Counted from the stretch's first letter, positions 1 through 6,919 are shown. The stretch is DNA of 11,853 nt from Oleispira sp963933055 (GCA_963933055.1 CAWVSY010000079.1:1-11853); one strand, 5' to 3'. Numbers and translations are program-made. The notes: generated by a model from the letters alone, not told the origin.

Positions 1-177
1 ATTTAATGTCGGCCTAAAGACCGACCTACAGAATACATTCATGAATTATAAATTGCAGACTTGATTTAATGTCGGCCTAAAGACCGACCTACAGAATATA
101 TTTATGAATTATAAATTGCAGGCTTCATTTAATGTCGGGCTAAAGACCGACCTACAGAATATATTTATGAATTATAT
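1..177. repeat. Three tandem 63-bp units, each carrying a REP palindrome
   Basis: Units begin at 1, 64 and 127, each starting ATTTAATGTCGG. Each holds a REP copy (7-30, 70-93, 133-156) whose core GTCGGnCTAAAGnCCGAC folds as a short hairpin, followed by the tail CTACA. The spacers between copies are nearly identical, so this is a direct tandem duplication and not independent insertions. Unit 3 differs (GGGC instead of GGCC in the core) and is cut short by an inverted copy at 178. Unit 1 carries a perfect ATTCATGAAT palindrome (37-46) that has decayed in units 2 and 3. The array may continue left of the window. Confidence 0.9.
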
Positions 178-202
178 TGTAGGTCGTGGCTTTAGCCCGA
201 CA
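133..202. repeat. Inverted REP pair (REPIN-like), possible terminator for the DUF3429 gene
   Basis: The REP copy at 133-156 and the inverted copy at 178-202 are near-perfect reverse complements separated by about 21 nt, so the pair can form one long stem or two separate hairpins. It lies only 8 bp past the stop codon of the minus-strand gene ending at 211. Such pairs often sit at transcript 3' ends and can stop transcription or protect RNA. No T-run follows on the minus strand, so a classical intrinsic terminator is not indicated. Confidence 0.8.
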
Positions 203-210
203 AAGGCATC

Positions 211-648
211 TTATTTAAGCTGATCAGTGTAATTACTCAAAACAAAAACCATTACATGCAAAGCACTAACAACCCACGTTAATTTAACGCGAATCTCATG
301 ATACTGCTCAGTGTAAACCTTTTTGAATACTCTATCAGACTCTAAAAAGCGCAACATCCAAAAGCCAACAAGCAGCATAAGCACTGCAATATTCTGTGGC
401 AAATACGAAGCAAACCAGCCCCATAAAAAGATAGCAATGGTAAAACCAAGCTGCCAATCTTCGGCCTTTTTCTTCTTGGTACGAAGCGCACCCCAACAAC
501 TACCGGTTAAGAAAACTAAAACTAAAAGCGAATAGTCCAGAAAAACCTGTACTGAACCAGATACCGCAAAAAGCGCACCTGCAAAACCGACGGCCAAAGG
601 AATCAAACCCGCGTAACCATATTTACGATCATTTGCTGCATCGATCAT
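211..648 (-). CDS. DUF3429-type small inner-membrane protein
   Basis: The protein has 145 residues and about five hydrophobic segments (roughly 12-30, 33-51, 67-84, 86-102 and 122-140), so it should be an integral inner-membrane protein. The pattern FLTGSCWGALR near residues 46-56 and the late YTEQYHEIRVKLTW stretch match the DUF3429 family (related to eukaryotic TMEM69), where a FLGGxxWG motif and a YxxLRxxLT motif are conserved. The family has no firmly established function. The ATG at 648 is preceded by a strong AGGAG (656-660). The gene is divergent from kdsC and ends at the REP cluster. Family assignment is from recognition of the motifs; the role is unknown. Confidence 0.82.
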   Translation of the reverse strand: MIDAANDRKYGYAGLIPLAVGFAGALFAVSGSVQVFLDYSLLVLVFLTGSCWGALRTKKKKAEDWQLGFTIAIFLWGWFASYLPQNIAVLMLLVGFWMLRFLESDRVFKKVYTEQYHEIRVKLTWVVSALHVMVFVLSNYTDQLK

Positions 649-678
649 AATAAATCTCCTTTTAATGCGAACATCAGC

Positions 679-684
679 ATTATA
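679..684 (-). promoter_or_regulatory. Extended -10 promoter for the DUF3429 gene
   Basis: On the minus strand TATAAT (679-684) is preceded by TGC, giving the extended -10 form TGnTATAAT. No good -35 is seen at the usual distance, which fits an extended -10 promoter. Transcription would start near 672, about 25 nt before the ATG. Confidence 0.5.
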
Positions 685-708
685 GCAGCTTTAATATTTT
701 TAGCTGCT
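684..708. promoter_or_regulatory. Dyad AGCAGCT-N11-AGCTGCT between divergent promoters, candidate operator
   Basis: A perfect 7-bp inverted repeat (684-690 and 702-708) with an 11-bp AT-rich centre lies between the -10 boxes of the DUF3429 gene and kdsC. The left arm overlaps the last base of the minus-strand -10, and the whole dyad covers the -35 zone of both promoters. That placement suits a repressor or activator site, but no regulator is identified, and it could be chance. Confidence 0.35.
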
Positions 709-720
709 CACAAATTGCTT

Positions 721-726
721 TACAAT
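721..726 (+). promoter_or_regulatory. Candidate -10 box of the kdsC-kdsB promoter
   Basis: TACAAT matches five of six consensus positions and lies 30 bp upstream of the kdsC ATG, allowing a leader of about 24 nt. The -35 region is poor (around 698-704, T-rich), so the promoter is weak or activator-dependent if real. Confidence 0.4.
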
Positions 727-756
727 GAGGCACTTAGCCAAGTTTATGAGGTCAAT

Positions 757-1320
757 ATGGTTCACTTACCGAATTCGATAAAAGAAAAAGCCCGCAACAT
801 AAAACTCGTGGTATTCGATGTCGATGGTGTATTAACCGACGGCACCTTAAGCTACAGCGCAAATGGCGAAGAAGTAAAACACTTCAACGTTAAAGATGGC
901 GTTGGCATAAAACTCCTCAATACTTACGACATTACTACCGCCGTTATATCCGCCAAAGACAGCGCGCCACTCCACAAACGCATCAACGATTTAGGCATTC
1001 CGCACTTCTACCCCGGCTGCAAAGACAAATGGGCTGAATTAAGCACATTAATGGACGTGCTATTTTTAGAGCCAGACGAAGTTTGCTACGTTGGCGACGA
1101 TGTCATTGATCTTAAAGTCATGAAACGCATTGGTCTAAGCATCACCCCAGCTGATGGTTTTTGGCTAGTAAAAGAACACTCCGACCTAATTACCGATGCG
1201 GCAGGTGGTAAAGGTGTTGCACGAGAAGTTGCCGACATTATATTAGGCAGCCGCATGCCATTAGAAGAAGCTTATATCAAAGCCATGTTGCCAGAGTTTG
1301 AAGAAACTCATCAAGCTTAA
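757..1320 (+). CDS. kdsC: 3-deoxy-D-manno-octulosonate 8-phosphate phosphatase KdsC
   Basis: KdsC is a cytosolic HAD-family phosphatase that removes phosphate from Kdo-8-phosphate to give free Kdo, the step before CMP-Kdo formation in LPS synthesis. With the start at 757 it has 187 residues, the normal family length. HAD motif I is DVDGVLTDG with catalytic D21 and D23; motif II centres on S65; K91 fits motif III; motif IV is GDDVID (D114, D115, D118). The ATG at 757 has GAGGT four bases upstream; the in-frame TTG at 715 has no ribosome site and precedes the -10 box, so it is rejected. Motif II reads ISAKDSAPLHKR where many homologues have ISGR or ITGR. kdsB follows after 55 bp, presumably in one operon. 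The frequent neighbours kdsD and lptC are not in the window. Confidence 0.94.
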   Translation: MVHLPNSIKEKARNIKLVVFDVDGVLTDGTLSYSANGEEVKHFNVKDGVGIKLLNTYDITTAVISAKDSAPLHKRINDLGIPHFYPGCKDKWAELSTLMDVLFLEPDEVCYVGDDVIDLKVMKRIGLSITPADGFWLVKEHSDLITDAAGGKGVAREVADIILGSRMPLEEAYIKAMLPEFEETHQA

Positions 1321-1375
1321 ACAACGCAACAATCTATCTATTTAAGAAAACAGATCAAAGAGAAATACACACATT

Positions 1376-2143
1376 ATGGCTAATTACAAAATCGTAATCC
1401 CTGCACGCTACTCAAGCAGCCGCCTTCCTGGCAAGCCGCTTATTGAACTTTGCGGAAAAACCATGATTCAGCACACCTACGAACGCGCACTCGAAACAGG
1501 TGTAAAAGACATTGTAATTGCTACCGACGATCAGCGAATTTTTGATGTCGCCAAAGGGTTTGGGGCTGATGTCGTGATGACAAACCCAGAACATGAAAAC
1601 GGCACCGAACGAATCGCAGAAGTGGCCGCTATTAAAGGCTGGGACAAAGACGATGTGCTGGTAAATTTACAAGGCGACGAACCCCTAGTTCCCAAAGAAT
1701 TAATCGAACAGACAGCGCAAGGATTATTACTGAACCCTGAAGCTGGAATGAGTTCAATTTGCACCGCCATCGAAGATGCTGAAGATGCGTTTGATCCAAA
1801 CGTGGTAAAAGTCGTACTAGACGGTCGTGGCTTTGCAATGTATTTCAGCCGCGCCGCCATTCCCTGGGATCGTGATTTGTACAAGCATAGCCAAGATAAA
1901 ATCACCGACATCATGCCGGTTTACCGCCACGTTGGTATGTATGGCTATCGCGTATCGTTCTTACAGAAATATACTCGTATGTCACCCTGCCCAATTGAAC
2001 AAGCAGAGTGCTTAGAGCAATTGCGTGCACTTTGGTATGGCGAGAAAATTCATATGGGAATCACCGAAGCAGCACCAGGGCATGGAATTGATACTCCAGA
2101 AGATGTTGCTCGCGTAGAAAAGCTGCTTGCGAAAAGCAGCTAA
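1376..2143 (+). CDS. kdsB: 3-deoxy-manno-octulosonate cytidylyltransferase KdsB (CMP-Kdo synthetase)
   Basis: KdsB couples Kdo to CTP, giving CMP-Kdo, the donor used by the Kdo transferase on lipid A. The 255-residue product matches the family length (about 250). The N-terminal nucleotide-binding stretch IPARYSSSRLPGKPL spans residues 8-22. GDEP (100-103) carries the metal-binding aspartate D101, and HGIDTPEDV near the C-terminus supplies the second (about D239). IEQAECLEQLRAL is the family's conserved late segment (usually ESLEQLRAL). Shine-Dalgarno complementarity is weak (AAAGAG about 13 bases upstream), so translation may depend partly on kdsC. A hairpin 13 bp after the stop probably ends the transcript. 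Confidence 0.96.
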   Translation: MANYKIVIPARYSSSRLPGKPLIELCGKTMIQHTYERALETGVKDIVIATDDQRIFDVAKGFGADVVMTNPEHENGTERIAEVAAIKGWDKDDVLVNLQGDEPLVPKELIEQTAQGLLLNPEAGMSSICTAIEDAEDAFDPNVVKVVLDGRGFAMYFSRAAIPWDRDLYKHSQDKITDIMPVYRHVGMYGYRVSFLQKYTRMSPCPIEQAECLEQLRALWYGEKIHMGITEAAPGHGIDTPEDVARVEKLLAKSS

Positions 2144-2156
2144 AACTCAACTAAGC

Positions 2157-2190
2157 GCTTTGTAAACCTATTGTTTACAAAGCCTTTTCA
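2157..2190 (+). terminator. Intrinsic terminator after kdsB, overlapping the end of the convergent gene
   Basis: A perfect 11-bp inverted repeat, GCTTTGTAAAC (2157-2167) and GTTTACAAAGC (2173-2183), encloses a 5-nt loop and is followed by CTTTTCACCTTTTT. The stem is AT-rich, so its strength is uncertain. The stop codon of the VpsP-like gene lies in the loop (2168-2170) and its last codons form the right arm. On the minus strand the T-run is poor, so bidirectional action is only possible. Confidence 0.7.
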
Positions 2191-2761
2191 CCTTTTTCCA
2201 AGGTAAGTGACTGCAAATATCACGATGATTATTTGCTTGCTTCGCGTAAGAAAAAACCTGCCTTAAAGTTGATCGCTTAACCATACCAAGACGAGTCAAT
2301 AACCACGGCTTCTCGGCATCGCCTACCCAATCCCAAGCAATAAACGCTAAGATCAGAAAACCCTCATCCAAGCCGCGCTCATTAGGGGCAAGCGCAATCA
2401 TATGCTGAATACGTTTTTGCACGGCGGCGCTATCTTGTAATAAAACCTCAGCATCCAAAGCGCCTAAGTGATAATAAGGCCACAAAGGACGCGCAGAAAT
2501 GGCTTGCTGCCAATAATCCAAACTAATCGTTAAGGCTTCCTGCCTAGGCGCAAATTCAAGCTCTAAAGACTGCTCTCTATATTTACGCGCTTGCGCTTCC
2601 GCAACATCAGGATTGTTCAGTGTAATCGCATCCGCCGCACCCGAAAAACCAAGCGCCAATAAAGATGAAACCAAGGCTGCATGAAACAAAGCCAGCGCCG
2701 CTAGCACCAAAAAAGGCACTAGCAAGCGTTTAATGCTAAACACCGTTCTTATGGTATTCAT
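2168..2761 (-). CDS. VpsP-like exopolysaccharide-cluster protein, single-pass membrane
   Basis: With the start at 2761 the product has 197 residues. One hydrophobic helix (about 13-38) is followed by a soluble, probably periplasmic, region with a tetratricopeptide-like feel (YWQQAISARPLWPYYHLGALDAE, about 82-104). I assign it to the VpsP-type proteins because of position directly after the BY-kinase gene, size and topology; the biochemical role of VpsP is not established. The reading frame stays open up to 2815, inside the kinase gene. The ATG at 2761 (or 2767) follows GGCGGT and overlaps the kinase gene by 26-32 bp; a GTG at 2743 is another option. The C-terminus is basic (WKKVKRLCKQ). The family call is an inference from context more than from motifs. 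Confidence 0.7.
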   Translation of the reverse strand: MNTIRTVFSIKRLLVPFLVLAALALFHAALVSSLLALGFSGAADAITLNNPDVAEAQARKYREQSLELEFAPRQEALTISLDYWQQAISARPLWPYYHLGALDAEVLLQDSAAVQKRIQHMIALAPNERGLDEGFLILAFIAWDWVGDAEKPWLLTRLGMVKRSTLRQVFSYAKQANNHRDICSHLPWKKVKRLCKQ

Positions 2762-5006
2762 ACGTATCATAATAACCGCCATAGTTTGCACCATAGCGAG
2801 ATTCTTTCTCAACATCCAACTGGTTCAATACCACACCCAAAATACGCGCGTTAGAATCATCCAAGCGAGAAAGCCCTGATTTAATCAACTTATCTTTAGT
2901 TGCATCAGCCTTAATCACATAAACAACACCATCGGTTAGCGTCGACAAGTACAAACCATCACTTACTGCGCCCATAGGTGGCGAATCAATAATAATGCGA
3001 TCATAACGAGTACGAAGAGTTTTCAAAACTTGCTCGAAGTTTTTAGACGCCAACAGCTCTAATGGATTTGGAGGAATAATCCCAGAAGGAATCACATCAA
3101 TATTCAAATCTTCAATATGATGAATGCTTTCATCCAAAGTATCAGGGTACGCGACCGCGTTCGACAAACCTTTACTGCCCTGCGGCAAGCTCAGCTGCTT
3201 CGCCAAGGTTGGGCGACGCATATCCGCATCAATAATCAGCGTTTTTTCCATCTGGCCATAAGCCGTTGCTAAGTTAACAGACGTTGTTGTTTTACCTTCC
3301 CCTGGAATAGAAGACGTAAACAATAAGCACTGAGCAGGATTTTCTAACGAAGCTAGCGTCAAGCCGGTTCTTAATGTACGAATCGACTCTTTAAAGCCAT
3401 GATTATCACCATGGGCAAAAGCGCGTACCGCTGCAGAATTAGGCACTGCAGGCTGTACTCTATTATCAAGCTGATCTTTACCTCTAGGTAATAAAGGCAC
3501 AATACCTAACAAAGCATAATGCAACTTATGGTCAACATCATCAGCATTCTTAATCGTAGAATCCAAAGCGTCTAATAAGAACGCCAGTGCAATACCAAAC
3601 ATCAAGCTAACCACCAAAACCAACGCAACAATCAGCTTTTTCTTAGGCTTTACAGGGAATTCAGGAATAACCGCTGAATCGATAATGCGGGCATTAGCGG
3701 TTTGCAAATCACCGGTTGCCGAGGTTTCACGAATACGCTTAACAAACGTCTCATAAAGTGCGCGGTCACCATTAACCGATCTTACCAATTCACCCAGCGC
3801 AAATTCAGTACGGTTAATATTGCGCATTTTAGATTTGGTAATCTCAAGCGACTTAAGTAAAGACGCTTCTTTTGCCTTCGCCGTTTCAAAGCTGTTTTCG
3901 ATACTGGTTGCCAGATTTTTCATTTGCGAAAGAACAGACTCTTTTACCGCATCCAAATCCGATTGCGCCGCAATCATCTTAGGGTGTCTTGGACCATAGC
4001 GCTTAGAAAGCTCAGCAACCTTCAACTCCGTCTTTGATTGAGCCTCTGTGAGTCGGCTAATTAATGGATCAGCCAAAATAAACTGCAAGCTTGTCAGCGT
4101 TTCGTAAGTTAACTCTTTCAGTCTTTTTATCTGCTTATAGTTACTTTCTATTTCTAAGCGCATGCTGCGTGCGTCAACCAGCTTACCGGTAATTTGGCTA
4201 AGCTCATCGGCAACCAAGGTGCTTACACCTTCTACATCAACCAAGTCATTCGCTTCGCGGAAATCTTGCAATTCTCTTTCAGACTGCCCCAAGCTTTCTT
4301 TTAAACCACCTAAGCGACCCGTCAGCCAAACGGAAGCCTGCTGAGTTAAGCCAACGCGTGCTTCTAATTGCGATTCAATATAGGCATTAGCAATAGCATT
4401 AGCGGCTTTTTGTGCAACCGCTGGTGATTCACTCAATACTGAAATCTTAACCAGCTGAGTTTTTCTCACCGGATCAACCGATATTACTTTCCAGAAAACA
4501 TCCGTTGTCTTATTAATAATATCCTCATCCGTAGGTAGCTCATCAGCTTCACCTAAGATAAACGTTTTTAAAGAAAAACCTTTTGCATTATCAGGATGGT
4601 AGGGATTGAATTCCGCCAATTTAACAAGCTCAAGCTTTTCAACAACGCGCTTAGCCATATCGCGTGATTTCAAAATCTCAAATTGTGTTAAAAAATACTC
4701 AGAATTACCACCGGACAAACCATAAACTTCTTCGATAGAAACAATTTTTGATTCGTTCGCCTCAATCATTAACGTTGACGTTGCGCTGTATTTAGGTGTT
4801 AAAGAAAAAACAACCAAAATAGAAATAAGCGTCATAACAATAGAGAGCGCGATAATCTTTTTCAATTGGCGGCGCACAACATTCCAATAATGCGCAAGAT
4901 CAATCACCTCCATCGCAGAGCCATGATTACCCGACCTGCTACTTGATTGATTATTCATACTGTTGTTACTCATACTGCTATTACCTTTACTGCCTTTCAT
5001 ATCCAT
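2736..5006 (-). CDS. Wzz-domain and BY-kinase fusion, polysaccharide co-polymerase (VpsO/Wzc type)
   Basis: This inner-membrane protein controls chain length and export of a Wzy-dependent polysaccharide by cycles of tyrosine autophosphorylation. It has about 756 residues. A Wzz domain with TM1 (about 48-69) is followed by a long periplasmic coiled region, then TM2 (about 455-482). The cytoplasmic kinase has Walker A SIPGEGKTT (about 565), Walker A' DADMRRP (about 592) and Walker B IIIDSPP (about 670). The tail SRYGANYGGYYDTYEYHK holds six tyrosines, the usual autophosphorylation cluster. No separate phosphatase gene is in the window. Start is uncertain: ATG 5006 is one base after the upstream stop; ATG 4973 has AAAGG ten bases upstream; ATG 4913 begins the conserved domain. 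The TTG at 5027 is unlikely. The residues before the domain are Ser/Asn-rich and low-complexity. Confidence 0.93.
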   Translation of the reverse strand: MDMKGSKGNSSMSNNSMNNQSSSRSGNHGSAMEVIDLAHYWNVVRRQLKKIIALSIVMTLISILVVFSLTPKYSATSTLMIEANESKIVSIEEVYGLSGGNSEYFLTQFEILKSRDMAKRVVEKLELVKLAEFNPYHPDNAKGFSLKTFILGEADELPTDEDIINKTTDVFWKVISVDPVRKTQLVKISVLSESPAVAQKAANAIANAYIESQLEARVGLTQQASVWLTGRLGGLKESLGQSERELQDFREANDLVDVEGVSTLVADELSQITGKLVDARSMRLEIESNYKQIKRLKELTYETLTSLQFILADPLISRLTEAQSKTELKVAELSKRYGPRHPKMIAAQSDLDAVKESVLSQMKNLATSIENSFETAKAKEASLLKSLEITKSKMRNINRTEFALGELVRSVNGDRALYETFVKRIRETSATGDLQTANARIIDSAVIPEFPVKPKKKLIVALVLVVSLMFGIALAFLLDALDSTIKNADDVDHKLHYALLGIVPLLPRGKDQLDNRVQPAVPNSAAVRAFAHGDNHGFKESIRTLRTGLTLASLENPAQCLLFTSSIPGEGKTTTSVNLATAYGQMEKTLIIDADMRRPTLAKQLSLPQGSKGLSNAVAYPDTLDESIHHIEDLNIDVIPSGIIPPNPLELLASKNFEQVLKTLRTRYDRIIIDSPPMGAVSDGLYLSTLTDGVVYVIKADATKDKLIKSGLSRLDDSNARILGVVLNQLDVEKESRYGANYGGYYDTYEYHKNGV

Positions 5007-5007
5007 A

Positions 5008-5592
5008 TTAAAAGAAGCTCTGTTCAATAGTGATCACATCACCCGGCTGAATTACATCAAAAAGCTTAACCGCTTCTTTTTCGTCATTATCACTGCGCTT
5101 TCTGCTGGAATTGCCATAATCATGAACCACAAAAATACTGCTTTTAGACGCGCGCTCGGTAAAACCGCCAGAAATTGAAATAGCCTTATCAACCGTTAAA
5201 CCAGGGTGGAATGGATAGCCACCGGGTTTTTTAACTTCGCCAATCACATAAAACGGACGATATTCTTGAATAGAAACCGTAACGCTTGGATCAATTAAAA
5301 ACGGGCCTTTTAAACCAGCAACTAATTTATCTTCAAGCTGCTTAGGACTTAAACCCGAAACCGCCACATCGCCCAATAATGGGTATGAAATTTGCCCAGA
5401 TAAACCAATACGTACCTCTAGGCTTAAATCTTCTTCATCATAAACCGTGATGCTAATCAAATCCCCTGCGCCTAAGGTATATCCGGCTAAAGGATTATCG
5501 GCATGGGAAAGAAAAGAAAACATGGACGCAGCAATAAAAAGCAAACCCTGCAACAGCGTGCTCGATAAGCGAGGTATAAAAGAACGAAACAT
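5008..5592 (-). CDS. Short periplasmic polysaccharide export protein (OPX, Poly_export plus SLBB; VpsN type)
   Basis: The 194-residue protein has a Sec signal peptide (1-31, probable cut after SHA). A Poly_export domain (about 36-111, YTLGAGDLISITVYDEEDL) is followed by an SLBB domain (about 114-190, YVIGEVKKPGGYPF). OPX proteins link the inner-membrane co-polymerase to the outer membrane during export. It has no cysteine at the cleavage site, so it is not a lipoprotein. At 194 residues it lacks the further repeats and the C-terminal amphipathic helix with which Wza (about 380 residues) spans the outer membrane. It therefore needs a partner channel, most simply the beta-barrel encoded just upstream. 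ATG 5592 is preceded by AGGT at good spacing; the kinase ATG follows its stop by one base. Confidence 0.92.
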   Translation of the reverse strand: MFRSFIPRLSSTLLQGLLFIAASMFSFLSHADNPLAGYTLGAGDLISITVYDEEDLSLEVRIGLSGQISYPLLGDVAVSGLSPKQLEDKLVAGLKGPFLIDPSVTVSIQEYRPFYVIGEVKKPGGYPFHPGLTVDKAISISGGFTERASKSSIFVVHDYGNSSRKRSDNDEKEAVKLFDVIQPGDVITIEQSFF

Positions 5593-5660
5593 CAAGAGCT
5601 ACCTAATCAAAAAAACGATAGTGTAAAGCGGTAAGGCCATAAAACATAGAAATAAAGCTA

Positions 5661-5696
5661 AAAAAAACGGCCAGCCTAATAAAAGGACTGGCCGTT
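5661..5696 (-). terminator. Strong intrinsic terminator between the beta-barrel and OPX genes
   Basis: The arms AACGGCCAG (5666-5674) and CTGGCCGTT (5688-5696) are a perfect 9-bp, GC-rich stem, extendable by CCT/AGG with one bulge. Read on the minus strand, the stem is followed at once by seven Ts (5667-5661). It lies 29 bp after the beta-barrel gene stop. It should end or attenuate transcription before the OPX, kinase and VpsP-like genes. Confidence 0.88.
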
Positions 5697-5725
5697 AATT
5701 TATCAATCAAACTGCAAGCAGTTGA

Positions 5726-6919
5726 TTAGATCGCGATATTCAAACCAAGGTTAACAACTTGCTTATCATATTCAAACTCATTGATGTTTGAAGTACGCTC
5801 AGATTGAGTATAAGACAAGGTAACGTCTACCGAAGGCATTGGAGAATACGTACCGTTTACGCCATAGCTAACCAAATCATCTTCACGATCATTTGTATCA
5901 GAAACATAAACATCGCTGTTTAAAGACGCTACTAAACCAGCACTGTAGTAAGTTGAGAACTCATGATCCCAGCTTGCAGACGTAAAGGTATTTGCAATGT
6001 AGTCACCAGCACCGTTAGTTTCTTTGCTGCTTTGAGCAGAAGAAATAGCAACGGTTGAATACGTCATTGGCTGCCAAGTTAAGTTAGCTTCCCATGCAAG
6101 ACGTACGTTTGAAGAAATTGAACTTTCATCAAAGAAACGCGCAGAACGACCAACTTTAACTTCACCGGTTGTTTTGCCAGTAAGATCCCAACGCATACCC
6201 ACTAATAAGCGCTGCTCTTTACCTTCACGAGCTTCTGCAATTGCAGAATTTTCTTCATAAGAAATATTCGTTTGACGAGCTTCGAAAATCACTTCGTGAT
6301 CTGGGCTAGACGTTAGCGACAAGATTGCGCCAAAGTTAAGCTTGTTATGGTCGCGGTTCTCAGTACCAAACTGTTCGTTATTACTATAACGCTTCTGGTA
6401 AGAATCAACATAAGCCGTAACATTACCTACCGCTGAATCAGCGCCATAAAGGTACTCAAGACCAGCAGTCACTTCTTCGTATTCATCAGGATCGATTGCT
6501 GCAGCTGCATTACCTTCAACAGTACCCGCACCACGATCATCATGAGCGTCATTGTAAGAAGCTGTTGCGCTAATTTCTTGACGAGAACTAATTTCGTGAC
6601 TTACACCAGCATTAAGCTTCTGATCTAAATAGTCATCATCGCCATCTGCAGAATAAACACCCTTTTCAGCTTGGTAATAAACGCCAGCTTGCGTTTTACC
6701 AAAATCACCTAAAAGGTTAAGAGAAGGCGTTAAACGAGTAATCGTATCTGATTGCTCATTCTTTTCAGTGCTATAGATGTTGGAGTTGTTTTCAACATTC
6801 AACTTAACACCAGGAAGCAAAGTTAGACCATTGCCAAGGGCAACACCAACTGGCTCAACTGCGTAAGAATTAATGCTGATTAGTGCCACAGCAAGTGGCG
6901 ATAGCTTCCAAGCTTTCAT
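5726..6919 (-). CDS. Outer-membrane beta-barrel of exopolysaccharide export (VpsM/EpsL type)
   Basis: The 397-residue protein has a signal peptide (1-20, cut after SYA). The mature part is made of alternating-residue strands separated by acidic, Asn/Asp/Ser-rich turns, typical of an outer-membrane barrel and resembling the BBP2_2 (putative beta-barrel porin 2) and EpsL families found in exopolysaccharide loci. The likely role is the outer-membrane conduit for the polymer, working with the OPX protein. ATG 6919 has an excellent GAGGA seven bases upstream. The C-terminal strand ends NLGLNIAI, without the usual final aromatic residue. The gene has its own candidate promoter and is followed by a strong terminator, so it may be largely monocistronic. 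An alternative is a structural porin unrelated to export, which the context makes less likely. Confidence 0.85.
   Translation of the reverse strand: MKAWKLSPLAVALISINSYAVEPVGVALGNGLTLLPGVKLNVENNSNIYSTEKNEQSDTITRLTPSLNLLGDFGKTQAGVYYQAEKGVYSADGDDDYLDQKLNAGVSHEISSRQEISATASYNDAHDDRGAGTVEGNAAAAIDPDEYEEVTAGLEYLYGADSAVGNVTAYVDSYQKRYSNNEQFGTENRDHNKLNFGAILSLTSSPDHEVIFEARQTNISYEENSAIAEAREGKEQRLLVGMRWDLTGKTTGEVKVGRSARFFDESSISSNVRLAWEANLTWQPMTYSTVAISSAQSSKETNGAGDYIANTFTSASWDHEFSTYYSAGLVASLNSDVYVSDTNDREDDLVSYGVNGTYSPMPSVDVTLSYTQSERTSNINEFEYDKQVVNLGLNIAI

Noticed and set aside
1..202. CRISPR array
   Set aside because: The repeated units have near-identical spacers, the repeat is a REP palindrome, and there are no cas genes.
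715..756. N-terminal extension of kdsC from a TTG at 715
   Set aside because: There is no ribosome site before it, it lies upstream of the candidate -10 box, and the ATG at 757 has a good GAGGT and gives the usual protein length.
1531..1914. Long minus-strand open frame inside kdsB (127 residues)
   Set aside because: It is an antisense shadow of a strongly conserved gene, with no ribosome site or recognisable protein features.
5593..5660. Separate promoter for the OPX-kinase genes
   Set aside because: TACACT and CACTAT look like weak -10 boxes, but no acceptable -35 is present, so it is not listed as a feature.
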